This document shows positions 37,855-48,969 of a stretch of 64,000 bases of DNA, piece by piece. Location: assembly GCF_000150955.2 (NCBI RefSeq), contig NC_011669.1, positions 759,667 through 823,666 of the forward strand. The letters run 5' to 3'. Every line of letters starts with the position of its first letter. The stretch's first letter is position 1. A model generated the notes under the pieces. It ran no database searches, was not told where the DNA came from, and saw only the letters and a program-made list of their open reading frames with translations. The DNA comes from Phaeodactylum tricornutum CCAP 1055/1 (taxonomy: Eukaryota > Bacillariophyta > Bacillariophyceae > Surirellales > Neidiaceae). A program made the translations under genes and the position numbers.

Positions 37855-40612
37855 ATGGAGAGCATCCAACCGCCGTCAACGGCGGCTCTGGTTGTCTCGT
37901 CTACTAATGCGCGAAAGACTCCGATTATCCTGAGTGCAGTATACGGAAGGAAGCATTCGTGGACAAGTCTGTGCGCGGTCGCCTTTATTGCTAGCTATTT
38001 TTGGGTCGCCCGAACGATCGAGGCCTTTTCATGCATTTCCTTTAACCGTGCTCAATATCGGTCGGTCTCTGTAACGTTGCCGTCTGCCTTGTTTCGGAAT
38101 GGAAATATTCTGCGGGCATCTCCGTCAGATTACGTACACTCGTTTCAATCGAACGCAACACGGACTAGTGCAAAAAATAGGTCGATACCGCTGCACAACC
38201 CTCAAAACATGACGGTCATACGGAAGCAAAGTGCTCGAAAATCAGCGTTGCAACGTTCCTCGCAGAAACGACCCATCCTTGCGCGACTTGGACAACTGCG
38301 CAATCGTGTCCGGGCCAACCAGACAAGCCCAGTAGGGATTGACGGGTCAATGGGATTGCCATCGCAGCGAGAATGTGATCAAGTACTAGCGGATTGTGTG
38401 GCTCTGGATGAATGGGAATTGGTTCTAGAGACTCTCGATTTGATGAAATCAGTTGGGCTCTCACAGCAACATTCCACCTATCTTGCCTGCCTCGAGGCTT
38501 GTTTCCCCGTCGCCAACGCGGCGTCAGCCAAAGAAATACTCTACGCAATGGAGCAGGCCGGGGTAGAAGTGACAGCGGACGATATAGTTTGGGCCATTCT
38601 CATATATTGTCGCGCGTCTAGCATGAGGCCAAGGAACGATCCTGTATGGTTGCCGCTCGCACTTCAACTGATCCAGGAACATCCGAACGTTTCTGTGGCA
38701 GCATACGATGCCGTCTTGTCGTGCATGGTCGAAACGAAACAGTGGAAAGAGGCGGTCCGACTATTGCGAGGAATGGAACAACAAGGTTCCACTGGTCCAG
38801 CCCTTTCTACATATCGATTTGTTTTGGAAAGCTGTGTAGCTAGCGATCAACCCACACAGGCGGTTCAAGTACTCCAGTCGTGTATTCATCATGGTCTAGT
38901 GCCAACCCTCTATTCGTTCGAACTTGTCATCGGCGCATTAGCCCAGAAAATGCAGTGGCGTCGAGCACTACAACTCGTTGAGTTGATGCGTCAGATTGAC
39001 GTATCACCCAACTTGGTCGTTTACAATGCCGTACTTTCGGCATGTTCCAAAGCCAAGGAATTCTTACCCGCGCGGCGACTCCTACATCAAATGCGTAGGG
39101 AAGGCGTTCAGCCAAGCATTCGGTCTTTCAATGCCGTGATTGCGGCTTGCGCCAGCGCGGGCCAATGGCAGGATGCTATACAGGTTTTGGATCAATGTCA
39201 TCGAGAACCCGGAATTCAACCGGACATTTATACCTACACCAACGTCATGCGCGCCTGTGCAAAAGGTATGTTTGCACAAAGATTTGAAAATCTCCTTGTT
39301 GCCTCGGATTGGATCTAATCGCTTTCATGCGCATCGTTCTCATTCGTATTGTACATATTATTTTGTAGCTGGCAAAACTCGCAAAGCACTGACACTGCTT
39401 CAAGTGATCAAGGATAAAAAGTTGCCGCTGGATGCGTACGCCTACACTGCCGCCATCGAGGCTTGTGCGAAGGCAAGTATGTCTAGAAAGGCGCTCGAAC
39501 TTTTGGGCGAAATGGAAGGCATTGGTATCGCGCCATCGGGAGTAACTTATAGTGTCGCCATTACAGCGTGTGGAAATGGTGGTGAGTGGGAAAAGGCTCT
39601 CGGACTGTTGGATACAATGCGACAGAAAAATTTGAAGATCAATCTGATCACATACAATGCGGCGATTACAGCCATTTCCAAAGCCGCCAAGAAAACAGCT
39701 AAGAATAGGGGACAGAGTGGGAAGTTACACAGGACTGTTATGAGAATGTTGGACCAAATGCGTGAGGATGGAATCGAGCCGGACGGGTTTAGCTTTTCAG
39801 CCGCCATTAGTTGCTGCGGTTCCGAAGGACATTGGAAAGAGGCGTTAGAACTCATGGACATCATGCAGAAAGGCGGTCCGAGAACCACTCCGAACAAAAT
39901 CGCTTATACAGCAGCCATTGCGAGTTGTGGACAATCTGGGCAAGCCGATGAAGCACTAAGGCTGTTTCGGCAGATGAAGGATCAAGGACTATCGGTGGAT
40001 CGCGTAGCTTACAATGCTGTTTTCTCAGCTCTTCGTATTGCCAAGCGAGCTGACTTGGCTTTTGATTTATGGGCCGAGATGGTTGATACAAAGCCTTTCG
40101 AAGTAAATTCGATTGCTGTAGCCAAACTTGACGAGGTCAGCACTCCTGATATCATTACTGTTACAGATGCAATCGGGGCCCTTTCTTCTGCTTCAGACAC
40201 AGTAGAGGACCGATATCGTGTTGATAAAGTCTTTGCAGAAGCTGTGCGGCGTAATATCGTCCTTCGCAGCGATACCCTGGATTCCAAATGGGAAATCGAT
40301 TTATCTGGAATGTCGTTTCCTGTAGCGCGGGCCGCTTGTCGCTACGTTATAACGAGCATCAGTAAAAGCACAAGCAACCGCGAATTTGAAGACCTGACCT
40401 TCATTACTGGTGTCGGTGTTGGAAAAAGCTTTTACAAAGGCTCAAACGGGGTCCCCGATTTGCCAACGCAGCAAACTTCTCTGCAAAAATATGTGCAGCA
40501 GATCTTGATATCTGATTTTCACCCAGAAATTGAGTCTTATGTTCCGAGTCTAGCGAAGGGAACAATCTGCATCGGTTCCGAAAGTATTTGCAAATGGGCA
40601 GAAAGACAGTAA
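37855..40612 (+). CDS. PPR-SMR protein, probably organellar
   Basis: Pentatricopeptide repeat protein with a C-terminal SMR-like domain; such proteins bind organelle RNA and some SMR domains nick nucleic acid. Exon 1 37855-39265, intron of 103 bases (GTATGT...TTGTAG), exon 2 39369-40612; the join reads RACAKAGKTRKALTLL inside one repeat. Total 884 residues. About fourteen 35-residue PPR units run from about 170 to 740 (for example PNLVVYNAVLSACSKAKEFL). The SMR-like part spans about 775-884 (WEIDLSGMSFPVARAACRYV, then FITGVGVG). The leader contains a hydrophobic segment (about 36-57) ending IEAF|S, which fits a diatom plastid presequence with an N-terminal extension; mitochondrial targeting is the alternative. 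Confidence 0.88.
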
Positions 40613-40705
40613 GGCCAATCAATCTACCAAATTTTTTTAAAAATAGAGCCTATCACTTAACACAAAACATATTTTTCACATTTGTAGGATAGGTGAAAGT
40701 GTGTC

Positions 40706-43700
40706 CTAAATCTCATTTTCTTCAAGCTTTTGAGACGTCAACGCTGCCATCATCGCTTCCAGACGCGCGCTTGAAAGATCGTTGGCAGCTCCGACGCTGC
40801 TTCCTGTGTTTCCACGCTGATAAGATTTTGTTGGTACCTTGGGATCCGCCTCAAGGTTTGAACGAAAACTTCTGGGTGTAGATTGTGGTCGTGAAGACAT
40901 TCTGTTCTTCATCTGCTCCACCTGCTCAGAAGCATAACGATCAGCGGCCTTCGACACGTCCGATGAAGAGCTCAGCCGAGATACACCTAATGCTCCGGAT
41001 GCTTTTTTCCGCTCCAGAAATGCTTTCCATTTCTCGCTGTGCTGCGATTGTGTTGACGACACAACGCTGGAAGCTGTTGAGCGCCCCGACCGGCTACGAC
41101 TTCCGCTTCTCTTTGGGTTTGAAACAGCAGTTTTCATTGCAATCGCTTCAAGGTAGGCCGTTTTCGCCCCGAAATCTTCAGAGACGACACTACTGTTTGA
41201 CGAGCGCGGAACCGAAATTGATCTAATTTGCTCACTTTGCCGTCTTCTTAATCATTTTCTTGTGATTGTCAGGTTTAATGTCTGGAACTGGCTTGACCTT
41301 TGCACCTCTTTCATCAACAACGTCGTCTGGTCGTCCACAAAAAGCCCGAACACTACTTTGACTCTTCATAAAATTGAGGTGCGCTGTTGGAATTTGACCG
41401 TTTGAAGTGGGCATGACAGGCGCAGCGCATTCAGCCAATCGCTGAAAGAAGGATCTGCGGTCTCCTTCTGTTGGACCGTACGCTTCCGAGCCATATACGA
41501 CCGACTCTTCCTGATCGTTCGGCTCAGAAGGGATGGGTGACAAATCGGATTCTTCTAACTGTGAAGGATACGTACGTGCTTTCTTCTCCTCCATAAGATG
41601 GAACAGAGAATCGTCATCGCGTTCTACTCTGTTTCTTTCAGATGGTGCCGCTACATTGCGCTCAATCGTTGCTCGTTCCAAATTCTCACGAAGAGAATCG
41701 TCTTCGTGATCGTCTTCGTTTCTTTCGGATGTTGCCGAGAAATGGCGCTTAACTGATCGTTCAAACGATCTTTGTCGTACATTCGCATGAAGGGAATCCT
41801 CGTCGTCCTCTATGCCATTTCCTTTTGGTAATTCTGCTGAAGGGCGCTCAAGGGCTCGTTCCACTGTTGCTCGTCGTACATTCTCACGGTTGGAATAGTC
41901 ATCGTCCGCTAGTACGTCCCTGCCAGGTGACATCGGTAAATGGCGCTCACTTGATCGTGCTATTGTTGTCCGTCGTGCACTCTCCAGTAGCCATTCGGCA
42001 TTCCCGCTTTCAGCGCGGACATTATTTTCAAGAAAAGATTTCCATTCAGCCTCTGGTGTAATCGGGTTAGCTGTGTCAAACTTTTCGTCGGCAGTACTGC
42101 GGTGTGGCTGATACATCTGAGCCAGTTCGTTGGTAAGATATGGTTCCGTGGGCTTCCCTTTTGCTACAGGAGAAACGGAGCCGTCTGCTTGACGCGGGCG
42201 ATTAATCTTTGTCTTTCCGACTGACCGAGACCGATCCATTTGCTCCTGCTTACGGCGTAAGTCTTCAATACTAGTGCTGATAGGAGGGACAACTATTCCT
42301 GTAGGTGTCTGAGCCGATCTGTATTCCAGAGACCTTCGTCCTTGAATTGGAGAGGTGTCCCGCTTGCTGCCAGTCAGCTTTGGCACCCTTTTCATAGACC
42401 GGGAAGCAGCCGGAACAATTTCTGATTTCGACGCCATTGATCGCGATATGTTTGTATGGAGATTCGAGTTTGTATCCCACATCTCCACTTCCTCGTCTTC
42501 AGAACTCTGAGAACTGTATCCAACGTCGTCCAAATCTATTGGGCCAGCGCTCCGTGAACTTCTATTTTGCCCCGCCGGGCTCTCTTGACTTTTTCCCGCT
42601 GTGCTTGTTGCGCTTCTGGAACTGACAACGCTTCTTGATGTTATAGGCGTCTTCGAATGAGGAAACAAGTTTAAATCGTCTTCGTCCACTTTTTCTCGCA
42701 CAATACTTGTCAATGTAGATAGAGCCCGGTCTTCCTGCGAAGTATAAGAATCATATTTCGTATTTGCAGGCACGCTCTCTTCATCATTTTCTTCGCTTTC
42801 TGAATTGTACTGATGCTTTCTATGACTTTGGATATGTACTGAAGTTTGGATGATTGTATGCGGATCTTGGGACAGAGCGGTTACAGAGCCGTTCTTGCCA
42901 AGCTGCATATATCGTTCAGCAGCATCATTTGACAAAGCTGCACGATTTGCATTCTCACTAAATCGACCCGTTGCTTCTTTCTGATCATCCCGATTTTTGG
43001 GATTGGCAAGATGAGTGGGCATCATGAGTAGTGCTCTAGGCTCTCTTGAGTACCCTACAGTCGGAACGTCTGCATCACGACCCTGTCTGCCCGCATTCCC
43101 AGCATATTTTTCCGGGGAGATCGCAGTCGCTACCGATTCGCGTGAATAAATCTTTTGCTGCTGAATGTTGGACAAAGGCTCAGGGGAATCAAAATCAACA
43201 ACATCCGGTGTTGACCTGTCTCTTTGACCAGTTCTAGCCCATTCCTTCTCCGAATTCCACCCTTTTTCATCCCTTCCAAGGGCACCACTGGCTACTTTCG
43301 TAGACCCCAAACGCCCTTGCGGTCTCACATTCGACGACTCAATCGGTCGCTTGTAAGCAGCGCCCCTCAATCCTGATGTGGACCTAGCATCTAGTGAGGT
43401 ATTGCCTGTTAGGTATGCTTGATGGGCGGATGTGCCATATGCATCGTCAGTAGCACTAATACTCGTAGCGACTTCCAATAGTTCCATTCTATCTTTTTCC
43501 CAGTCCTGCGGAAAAGGAACAGCAACAGCGTTGACAGATGTGCTTAAGTCAACTCCTAGGGATTCCTCGGGACCTCTCGATTTCCTGATACTTTTGCTTA
43601 GATCAAGATGGATTTTGTTGTTTGACTTATCGCCAACAGAAACAGCAGTGGGGGGCTCATAATCGACCCACCCCTTTTCAGGGTCCCATTTTTTATTGGT

Positions 43701-45899
43701 AGAAGACGCAACCGCACGCATTGATTCATACCACCCATGTTTTCTATTTTGTCGTCCTGCAGCCTTCGCTATAGCTAGTCTGTTTTTTGCCGCACCTGGG
43801 CGTCGTATACGAGATGACTGTGAGATTCCAGTTCCTCCTGTTCCTGTAGTGTAAACAGACATGTTGTCGTTACCAGCGACAGAATAGACATCAGTGGAAT
43901 TCAAATACATGTCAATGTCCATTCCGTCATTCCCAGCCAGAGAATAGTTTTTGTCTTCTGAAAGCTTCTTGTTGAAGGATGACGATCTCGGGATGGTAGT
44001 AGAACGTGCATATGGAGCGTATCTTTCGTCGAGACCATCCTCTTCGCTAGAATTCATTTGTTGGTCCTCTCTATCGTCTAGTCGATTAAATGTTCCTCCG
44101 GCGGAAGTAGACTCCTGGCCACCACCCGTCGCCAGGAATTGTTGCCCTGACATGTCGAAGCCTTGCGGCTTCGGCCCAACCGATCGAGATGACTGCGTCG
44201 AAGGCGGGATCCTTCCCCCAGCCCAATCAGTACCCAGCGAGCGAGATCGGGACCGTGGAACGCTGGATGATCGCTTTCTGTCCTCTTTTAGCTCAATAAA
44301 ATCCCGCGGCTTAGGGGTGACACTTTTCGAGCGCATAGATGAGAGTCGAGAAGCCTTATTCTCCTTGGACAAATAAGTACCAGCTCGAGGATCCTCCTCC
44401 AAATTTTGACGACGAACCGCATCGTAGTAATTGATTCCACTCTTCTTGAAGGGAATTGATTCGTCTTCCGACGAGTCGGTTTCCAAAGCCGTCAAGTCAG
44501 CAGGCGTGGCAGCCGTTCTCTTTGTTATACTGTTAGGGGTACGAACTGCCTCTGTTGCGACGCGAGCGGTAGAAGGCGACACAATGCCTGTCGAGTTTTC
44601 GGCTTCTGCCAGAGGTGGAGATCTCCTAGCTTGAATAGCAGCCGCATTTGCCAGAGCAGCTCGCTTGGATGGGCTCTTTATGTTCCAGAACGCCATCCGC
44701 GAGGAGCTAGCAGATCGACCAGGGGTAACGGATCTACCTCTTGGCTTTTCTTCTATCCTCTCTTCATCTTTCGATTTCTTCTCTTCTCCTTCTTCGCCAT
44801 CTCCTCTTTCGAAGGCTTCACGTTCTGCTCGATCCTGGAAGATCTGATGCGAGGCATCCACGGGTGAGTTTCCAGCATTGATAAGTTTCAAAAACTTCCG
44901 CTTTTCTGTTGCGTTGAAGCTAGCATAAATATCTTCATCCCCATCTCCGGATTGTGTGTAAGAAATAGACGGCGGGGCTTCAGGATCAAGAAATCTGCGA
45001 GTCTGGTCCTTCTTTTTCTTTTTCTCAAAGTCTGCCTTGGCTTGGCGTGCCATCGCGGTCAAGTAGGCATTCTTCCTCCGAGGCGATAGTATAGCGGCCG
45101 GCTCAACAAACTCAACTTCAATAGCCGTATGTTCTTCGTCACCCTCAGATGAGACCTGCGAGATTCTGGGAAGGGATCGTGATCGCCTCTTCGGTGTGGA
45201 GGAATCATGATCCAACAACTTTCCGGGAGACACGGATCGAGTTCGTTTTTGGTCAACTGCGTTTGTGATCTGCAAGTTTCCACAAATACCACCAAACGCG
45301 TTCAGCGTTTGACCGCAAAAGGTTGTATCCTGTTCGCTATCCTCGTCTGTCCTTTCTATGATTTCAGTGTCGTCAACTATGTCATCCGAGCCCTTTCCAG
45401 CGGTTGGCTGATGGCGATCCGGACCTTCAAGGCGCGGACCGGAGCCAACATTGCTGTCATCCTCGTCTCGTTTAGCAACATCGCCATCCATTTGATTCCA
45501 GGCATTACGTGTATCTTTCGATAGCAACACACTAGCCTTACTAGGCGAACTTGGGTGTCGAGCGGTGTTGTACTGACCGTTTTCGAAACGACCTCCTTCG
45601 TTGGTTGCACGTGTATCCGTCTTTTGGCTGGTAGGCGTCAACGATGGTAGTTCACCATCATTCAAATCGTCGCGATCACGTCCAGGCCTCATCGTTGACA
45701 AATTATTGCTCAGCAAGGCCCGTGGGGTACTGCTTTCTTCCACCGAGCGGGCGGGACGCTGATCCCAAGGTTCCTCTTCTTCCAGTATGGAGGTGTGATC
45801 CACGCTGTTGCTGCTGTTGCGGTTATACGAGGTTTGGGTGGATCTCAAGCCCCCGCCAACTCCCTGGACGGGATCACGGTGGCGTAAGGCTCTCCGCAT
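40706..45899 (-). CDS. very long low-complexity Ser/Arg/Asp/Glu-rich protein
   Basis: No family recognised. Start taken as the first ATG (45899). Exon 1 45899-41236 and exon 2 41189-40706, total 1715 residues, joined over a very short intron (46 bases, or 43 if the other AG of a CAGTAG acceptor is used). Exon 2 continues TAYLEAIAMK and a basic Ser-rich tail. Composition is disordered throughout, with many basic RSRS-type and acidic DDED-type patches. Three to four units of about 33 residues sit near 1305-1435, each with an R-x-T/S-x-ERxxER core followed by an acid run. WKSFLENN and WKAFLERKK recur as paired short motifs. Likely nuclear or cytoskeletal; function unknown. Confidence 0.75.
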
Positions 45900-46727
45900 A
45901 GTGACAGTCACGTTGAATCGACGAGTCACTCAAGATTGAAGGTACCGGAAAATTGGATGGCCTCTCCGACAAGGAGTAGTATGTTCCGAGTGAAGCGGTA
46001 GAAGCGCTAAGGCTTTTCCGTACAGGACTTGCCCCTTCTTGCTCTACCGCGTCTGCCGTAGATTACGATCAAATCTGTTTTACGTCCAGACCAAGATTGA
46101 TAATGATTTCAACGAACGTCACAATGTATAACTATTGTGTTGCAAAGGGTCGGACGCTATTTTTGTTTTGAACGAAGAGGCACAAAACCAGCGCAAGCGC
46201 AACGAAAACCCCGCAATATGGCTGCTTCCGTTGCCGTTGGAAAGGGAAAGGTTCATTTGTTCGGGGAGCAATTCCGTAGCCAATCGAGATCTCTCGATTC
46301 AATCTCGAAAGACTCATTTCCTAAACAAGGGACGTTGAGAATTAGTTTTCTACTACAAATCTGAATACTCTATATATCGTAGCGATTTATTCTGCGATCC
46401 GTTGAAAATAATTTCTTAAAAGGAGTTTTTGGGTACTTTGAGAAATGCTAAGGATACATTGTGGATGGCCCCTTCTCTTCCCGCCACGACTTGTTCCGGT
46501 TTCCGTGACTCACTCGTGTCCCCTTTCATGTGTATCCCGAAGACCGGACCAATGACAGCACGAGCCGGATATGCGGGCGTACGACTTCGATGTCCAATCG
46601 CTGGAAGACAGAAATGTCCGTGGACATTATTTGTCGACTGACCGTGACGAAGCCTATGCATGGTGTCCTGTGCCTTGGTCCTGGTGAACGCGTTCCCTCC
46701 GTAGGCATCTCCAACGGGGCGCCGTCA
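45900..46727. other. spacer between two minus-strand genes
   Basis: About 830 bases. A 48-codon plus-strand frame at about 46218-46364 (MAASVAVGKGKVHLFGEQF...) is protein-like but too short to judge. The remainder should hold the promoter of the long low-complexity gene and the 3' UTR of the KH gene. No repeats noticed. Confidence 0.4.
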
Positions 46728-48041
46728 TCACTGATGGGTCCCGCGATTCGGCAGATTGGTCCGAGGGGCCGCGTTGCCGCTGTTCGAGCGCCCGCGGGAT
46801 CCTCGTCCTCCCCGGCCGTGCGTCCGCTTTGACGGTGTCTGCGACCGGACGGCATCCTCCGCATCCTCGTCGTGGTCCCCAGTCGTATCCGCGACCGAGT
46901 CCCGCCACTTTTCCAAAACCGCCCGGACCGCGTCCATGGTCGAGTTGGAGTCGGCGAGCAGTGTCAGATCCCAGCCTTGGTCGTGACGCTTCTTCTTGTG
47001 AAAGCGACACGCGTGTTTCCGTTTGAGGCCGCGCAATTTCATTTGCGAAGGCAGGAGTGGCACCGAGATAGTTGCCTGATAGGGATACTGGTGATCGGAT
47101 GGTAGCGATCGATCGGTGTGGACGCCACCGGTATCGGTACCGGCCGTGGGCGCCGCGTCGGTTTGGGTTGCGAGTAGCAGAATCATTCTGGCCAAACACG
47201 CGTGTACGTTTGGCCAGTCGCCTTCGAGTTGGACGACGTGATTCACCACCGTACCATCCGACATTCGTCGTGGGGGCGCGTGGTGCGGGGGCACGTGTAT
47301 GCGTACGTGGGTATCGGCGGACAATTGTGCGAGCGTCGTGCCGTCGGGCCCCACGAGTACGTCGGGATACGACCAGCGAGCGTGCAGCGGAACATCCAAA
47401 ACAACCTCGTCTATCGTCGCGGTATTCTGGGACGGTGCGGTGGTGGAGGCAACGTCACGGGCAATTTGTGCAGCCACGACTCCAAGGGCGACGGGATCGG
47501 CGCGCACGACGACGGGAGTCCAGAGGCGGGGTTGGGAATTGTCGAGAGGAGTAACGGTGGAAGGCAGTGCCGCAACGGTCTTTTGGTCGGCGTGGACGAC
47601 GGCGACGCGTACGGGGAGTGGATTGGAATTCGCGTGGGGACGGTGCTTGGCGGCAGAGGAAACTTGGACGGCGGCGGCACGTTTTTGCAGAGCCACAATG
47701 TTCTGTCCTTTGCGTCCAATGACGGCTCCGACAGTAGCGGTGGGAATGTAGATTGTGGCGGTGACAATGTGTGCAGCAAGGACTGTGGGAGCGTGCTGTG
47801 CAAGAATGGCCCGGAGCGTGCCTTCGTCGGTATCCAGCGTTGGTGGAGCTGTTGTTCCACTGGGAGTAGTAGCACCAGCAGTACCAGTAGCAACAGCAGC
47901 AGACGTAGGAGCACCATCCATACCAGAACCACTCTGGTTAATAGCCTTGTTGTTGTTGCTGTTGTCCCGACGACGCGGCTTGGTCGAATGGCTCGCCCCG
48001 CTGGGTGCGGGTGCCACTGCCCCGGACGTTGTCGTCGTCAT
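46728..48041 (-). CDS. KH-domain RNA-binding protein
   Basis: 437 residues from the first ATG (48041); an upstream in-frame GTG is less likely. Two KH-type domains are visible: the first (about 88-130) has IGRKGQNIVALQ with the canonical GxxG loop; the second (about 205-300) has VGPDGTTLAQL with a matching loop. A third, weaker copy may follow (about 320-390, ISVPLLPSQMKLRGLKRKHA). N- and C-termini are Ala/Gly/Thr/Arg-rich, the latter with RGGRGSRGRS (RGG-like RNA contact). Probably a nuclear or cytoplasmic mRNA-binding regulator. Base composition is GC-rich (65% in one hand-counted 60-base line), like the neighbouring MSH6 first exon. Divergent from MSH6. Confidence 0.8.
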   Translation of the reverse strand: MTTTTSGAVAPAPSGASHSTKPRRRDNSNNNKAINQSGSGMDGAPTSAAVATGTAGATTPSGTTAPPTLDTDEGTLRAILAQHAPTVLAAHIVTATIYIPTATVGAVIGRKGQNIVALQKRAAAVQVSSAAKHRPHANSNPLPVRVAVVHADQKTVAALPSTVTPLDNSQPRLWTPVVVRADPVALGVVAAQIARDVASTTAPSQNTATIDEVVLDVPLHARWSYPDVLVGPDGTTLAQLSADTHVRIHVPPHHAPPRRMSDGTVVNHVVQLEGDWPNVHACLARMILLLATQTDAAPTAGTDTGGVHTDRSLPSDHQYPYQATISVPLLPSQMKLRGLKRKHACRFHKKKRHDQGWDLTLLADSNSTMDAVRAVLEKWRDSVADTTGDHDEDAEDAVRSQTPSKRTHGRGGRGSRGRSNSGNAAPRTNLPNRGTHQ

Positions 48042-48969
48042 ACGTGACGATTCACAGTCAATCGTCACACTGGAGCCGTGGCAAGAAGCAAAGAGCACTT
48101 GTCGTTATCCACTACGAAAGAGACGAAATAGCAACACCTCTACCAAAGAGAAGAACCGACAGTTGTGGCGGTAACTGTAAGTGAGGCGAGGCCCGGCCCG
48201 GCCCTTGCGTGGAGACGTAGCGTCGTTGTGGAGATTCGATCGATAGCCTACGCGGGAGTGGGGGGGAAATTTCCACATGTGTTTGTTTGGCGTAGGTATA
48301 CCGTAGTATAGTCTTTTGGAACACTTGTGAGGCTGTCTGTGTCTACGTGTTACTGTTGGACGACAATCCAAAAATCATACGCAAACAGAATCCAGTTGTA
48401 GTAAAAACGGGTGTACGTGCTTATTGCTGTTCCTCATATTTGGTACGGGTACGAACGGACCGATCTATCTACTACCACAGTATGGCGATCGTCCTTTCCA
48501 GTTTGGAAAGGTGAAATTCGAAACCGAGACGCGGGCCACGCCGGCACCGTGATCCCGGCCTCGACCGTACGGCGGGAGCGCGCGTCGTCGTCCCACCTCG
48601 ACGACGGCGCGGTGTTTCTCCTACTAGTAGTAGAGTCGCTCTACGCGCTCGCTCGCTAGAGTAGGTAGCTCTAGTAGTAGACACTCTACGAACGCTACAC
48701 TCTGTACGCGAGCTACCATCCTACCTCGAACATCCTCCCCCCAAACCTCCCCGCCCACATTTCTGACCCAATGCACCTCGACCGATTGGGCGGGAGACGG
48801 GTGATACCATCGGGACAACCCCTCTTTTACATCCCTCTTTCTCTTAATAGCTTTTTCGTGCATTCCTCGTCAGTTTGTTCCAAGTTTGAGTTGACCCAAC
48901 TTTCCCGTTCGATCCCACTGCCCGCGACTCTCTCTTTTACCCACGTTCGTTCGTCTCGACATTCCCGGG
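48042..48969. other. divergent promoter spacer, KH / MSH6
   Basis: About 930 bases. It contains one ACTGTAA motif (48174-48180) and, at about 48620-48705, a cluster of short palindromes and repeats built on CTAG/TAGTAG and CTCTAC (for example CTACTAGTAG and GTAGAGTCGCTCTAC). Pyrimidine-rich sequence precedes the MSH6 ATG. No gene supported. Confidence 0.5.
48174..48180. promoter_or_regulatory. ACTGTAA motif in KH / MSH6 spacer
   Basis: Exact motif within GGTAACTGTAAGTGAGG, 133 bases before the KH ATG. Inferred regulatory site by recurrence. Confidence 0.25.

Noticed and set aside
37869-37886. CCGCCG/CGGCGG hairpin at the start of the PPR-SMR coding region
   Set aside because: Only six base pairs and explained by codon content; no reason to propose regulation.
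46416-46661. Overlapping 70-81-codon frames on both strands behind the KH gene
   Set aside because: Short, mutually overlapping, and located where the KH 3' UTR is expected.
47202-48047. 281-codon plus-strand frame with Gly/Ser/Asp-rich product
   Set aside because: It mirrors the KH-domain gene on the other strand; the KH frame has real domains and the mirror is a composition artefact of GC-rich coding sequence.
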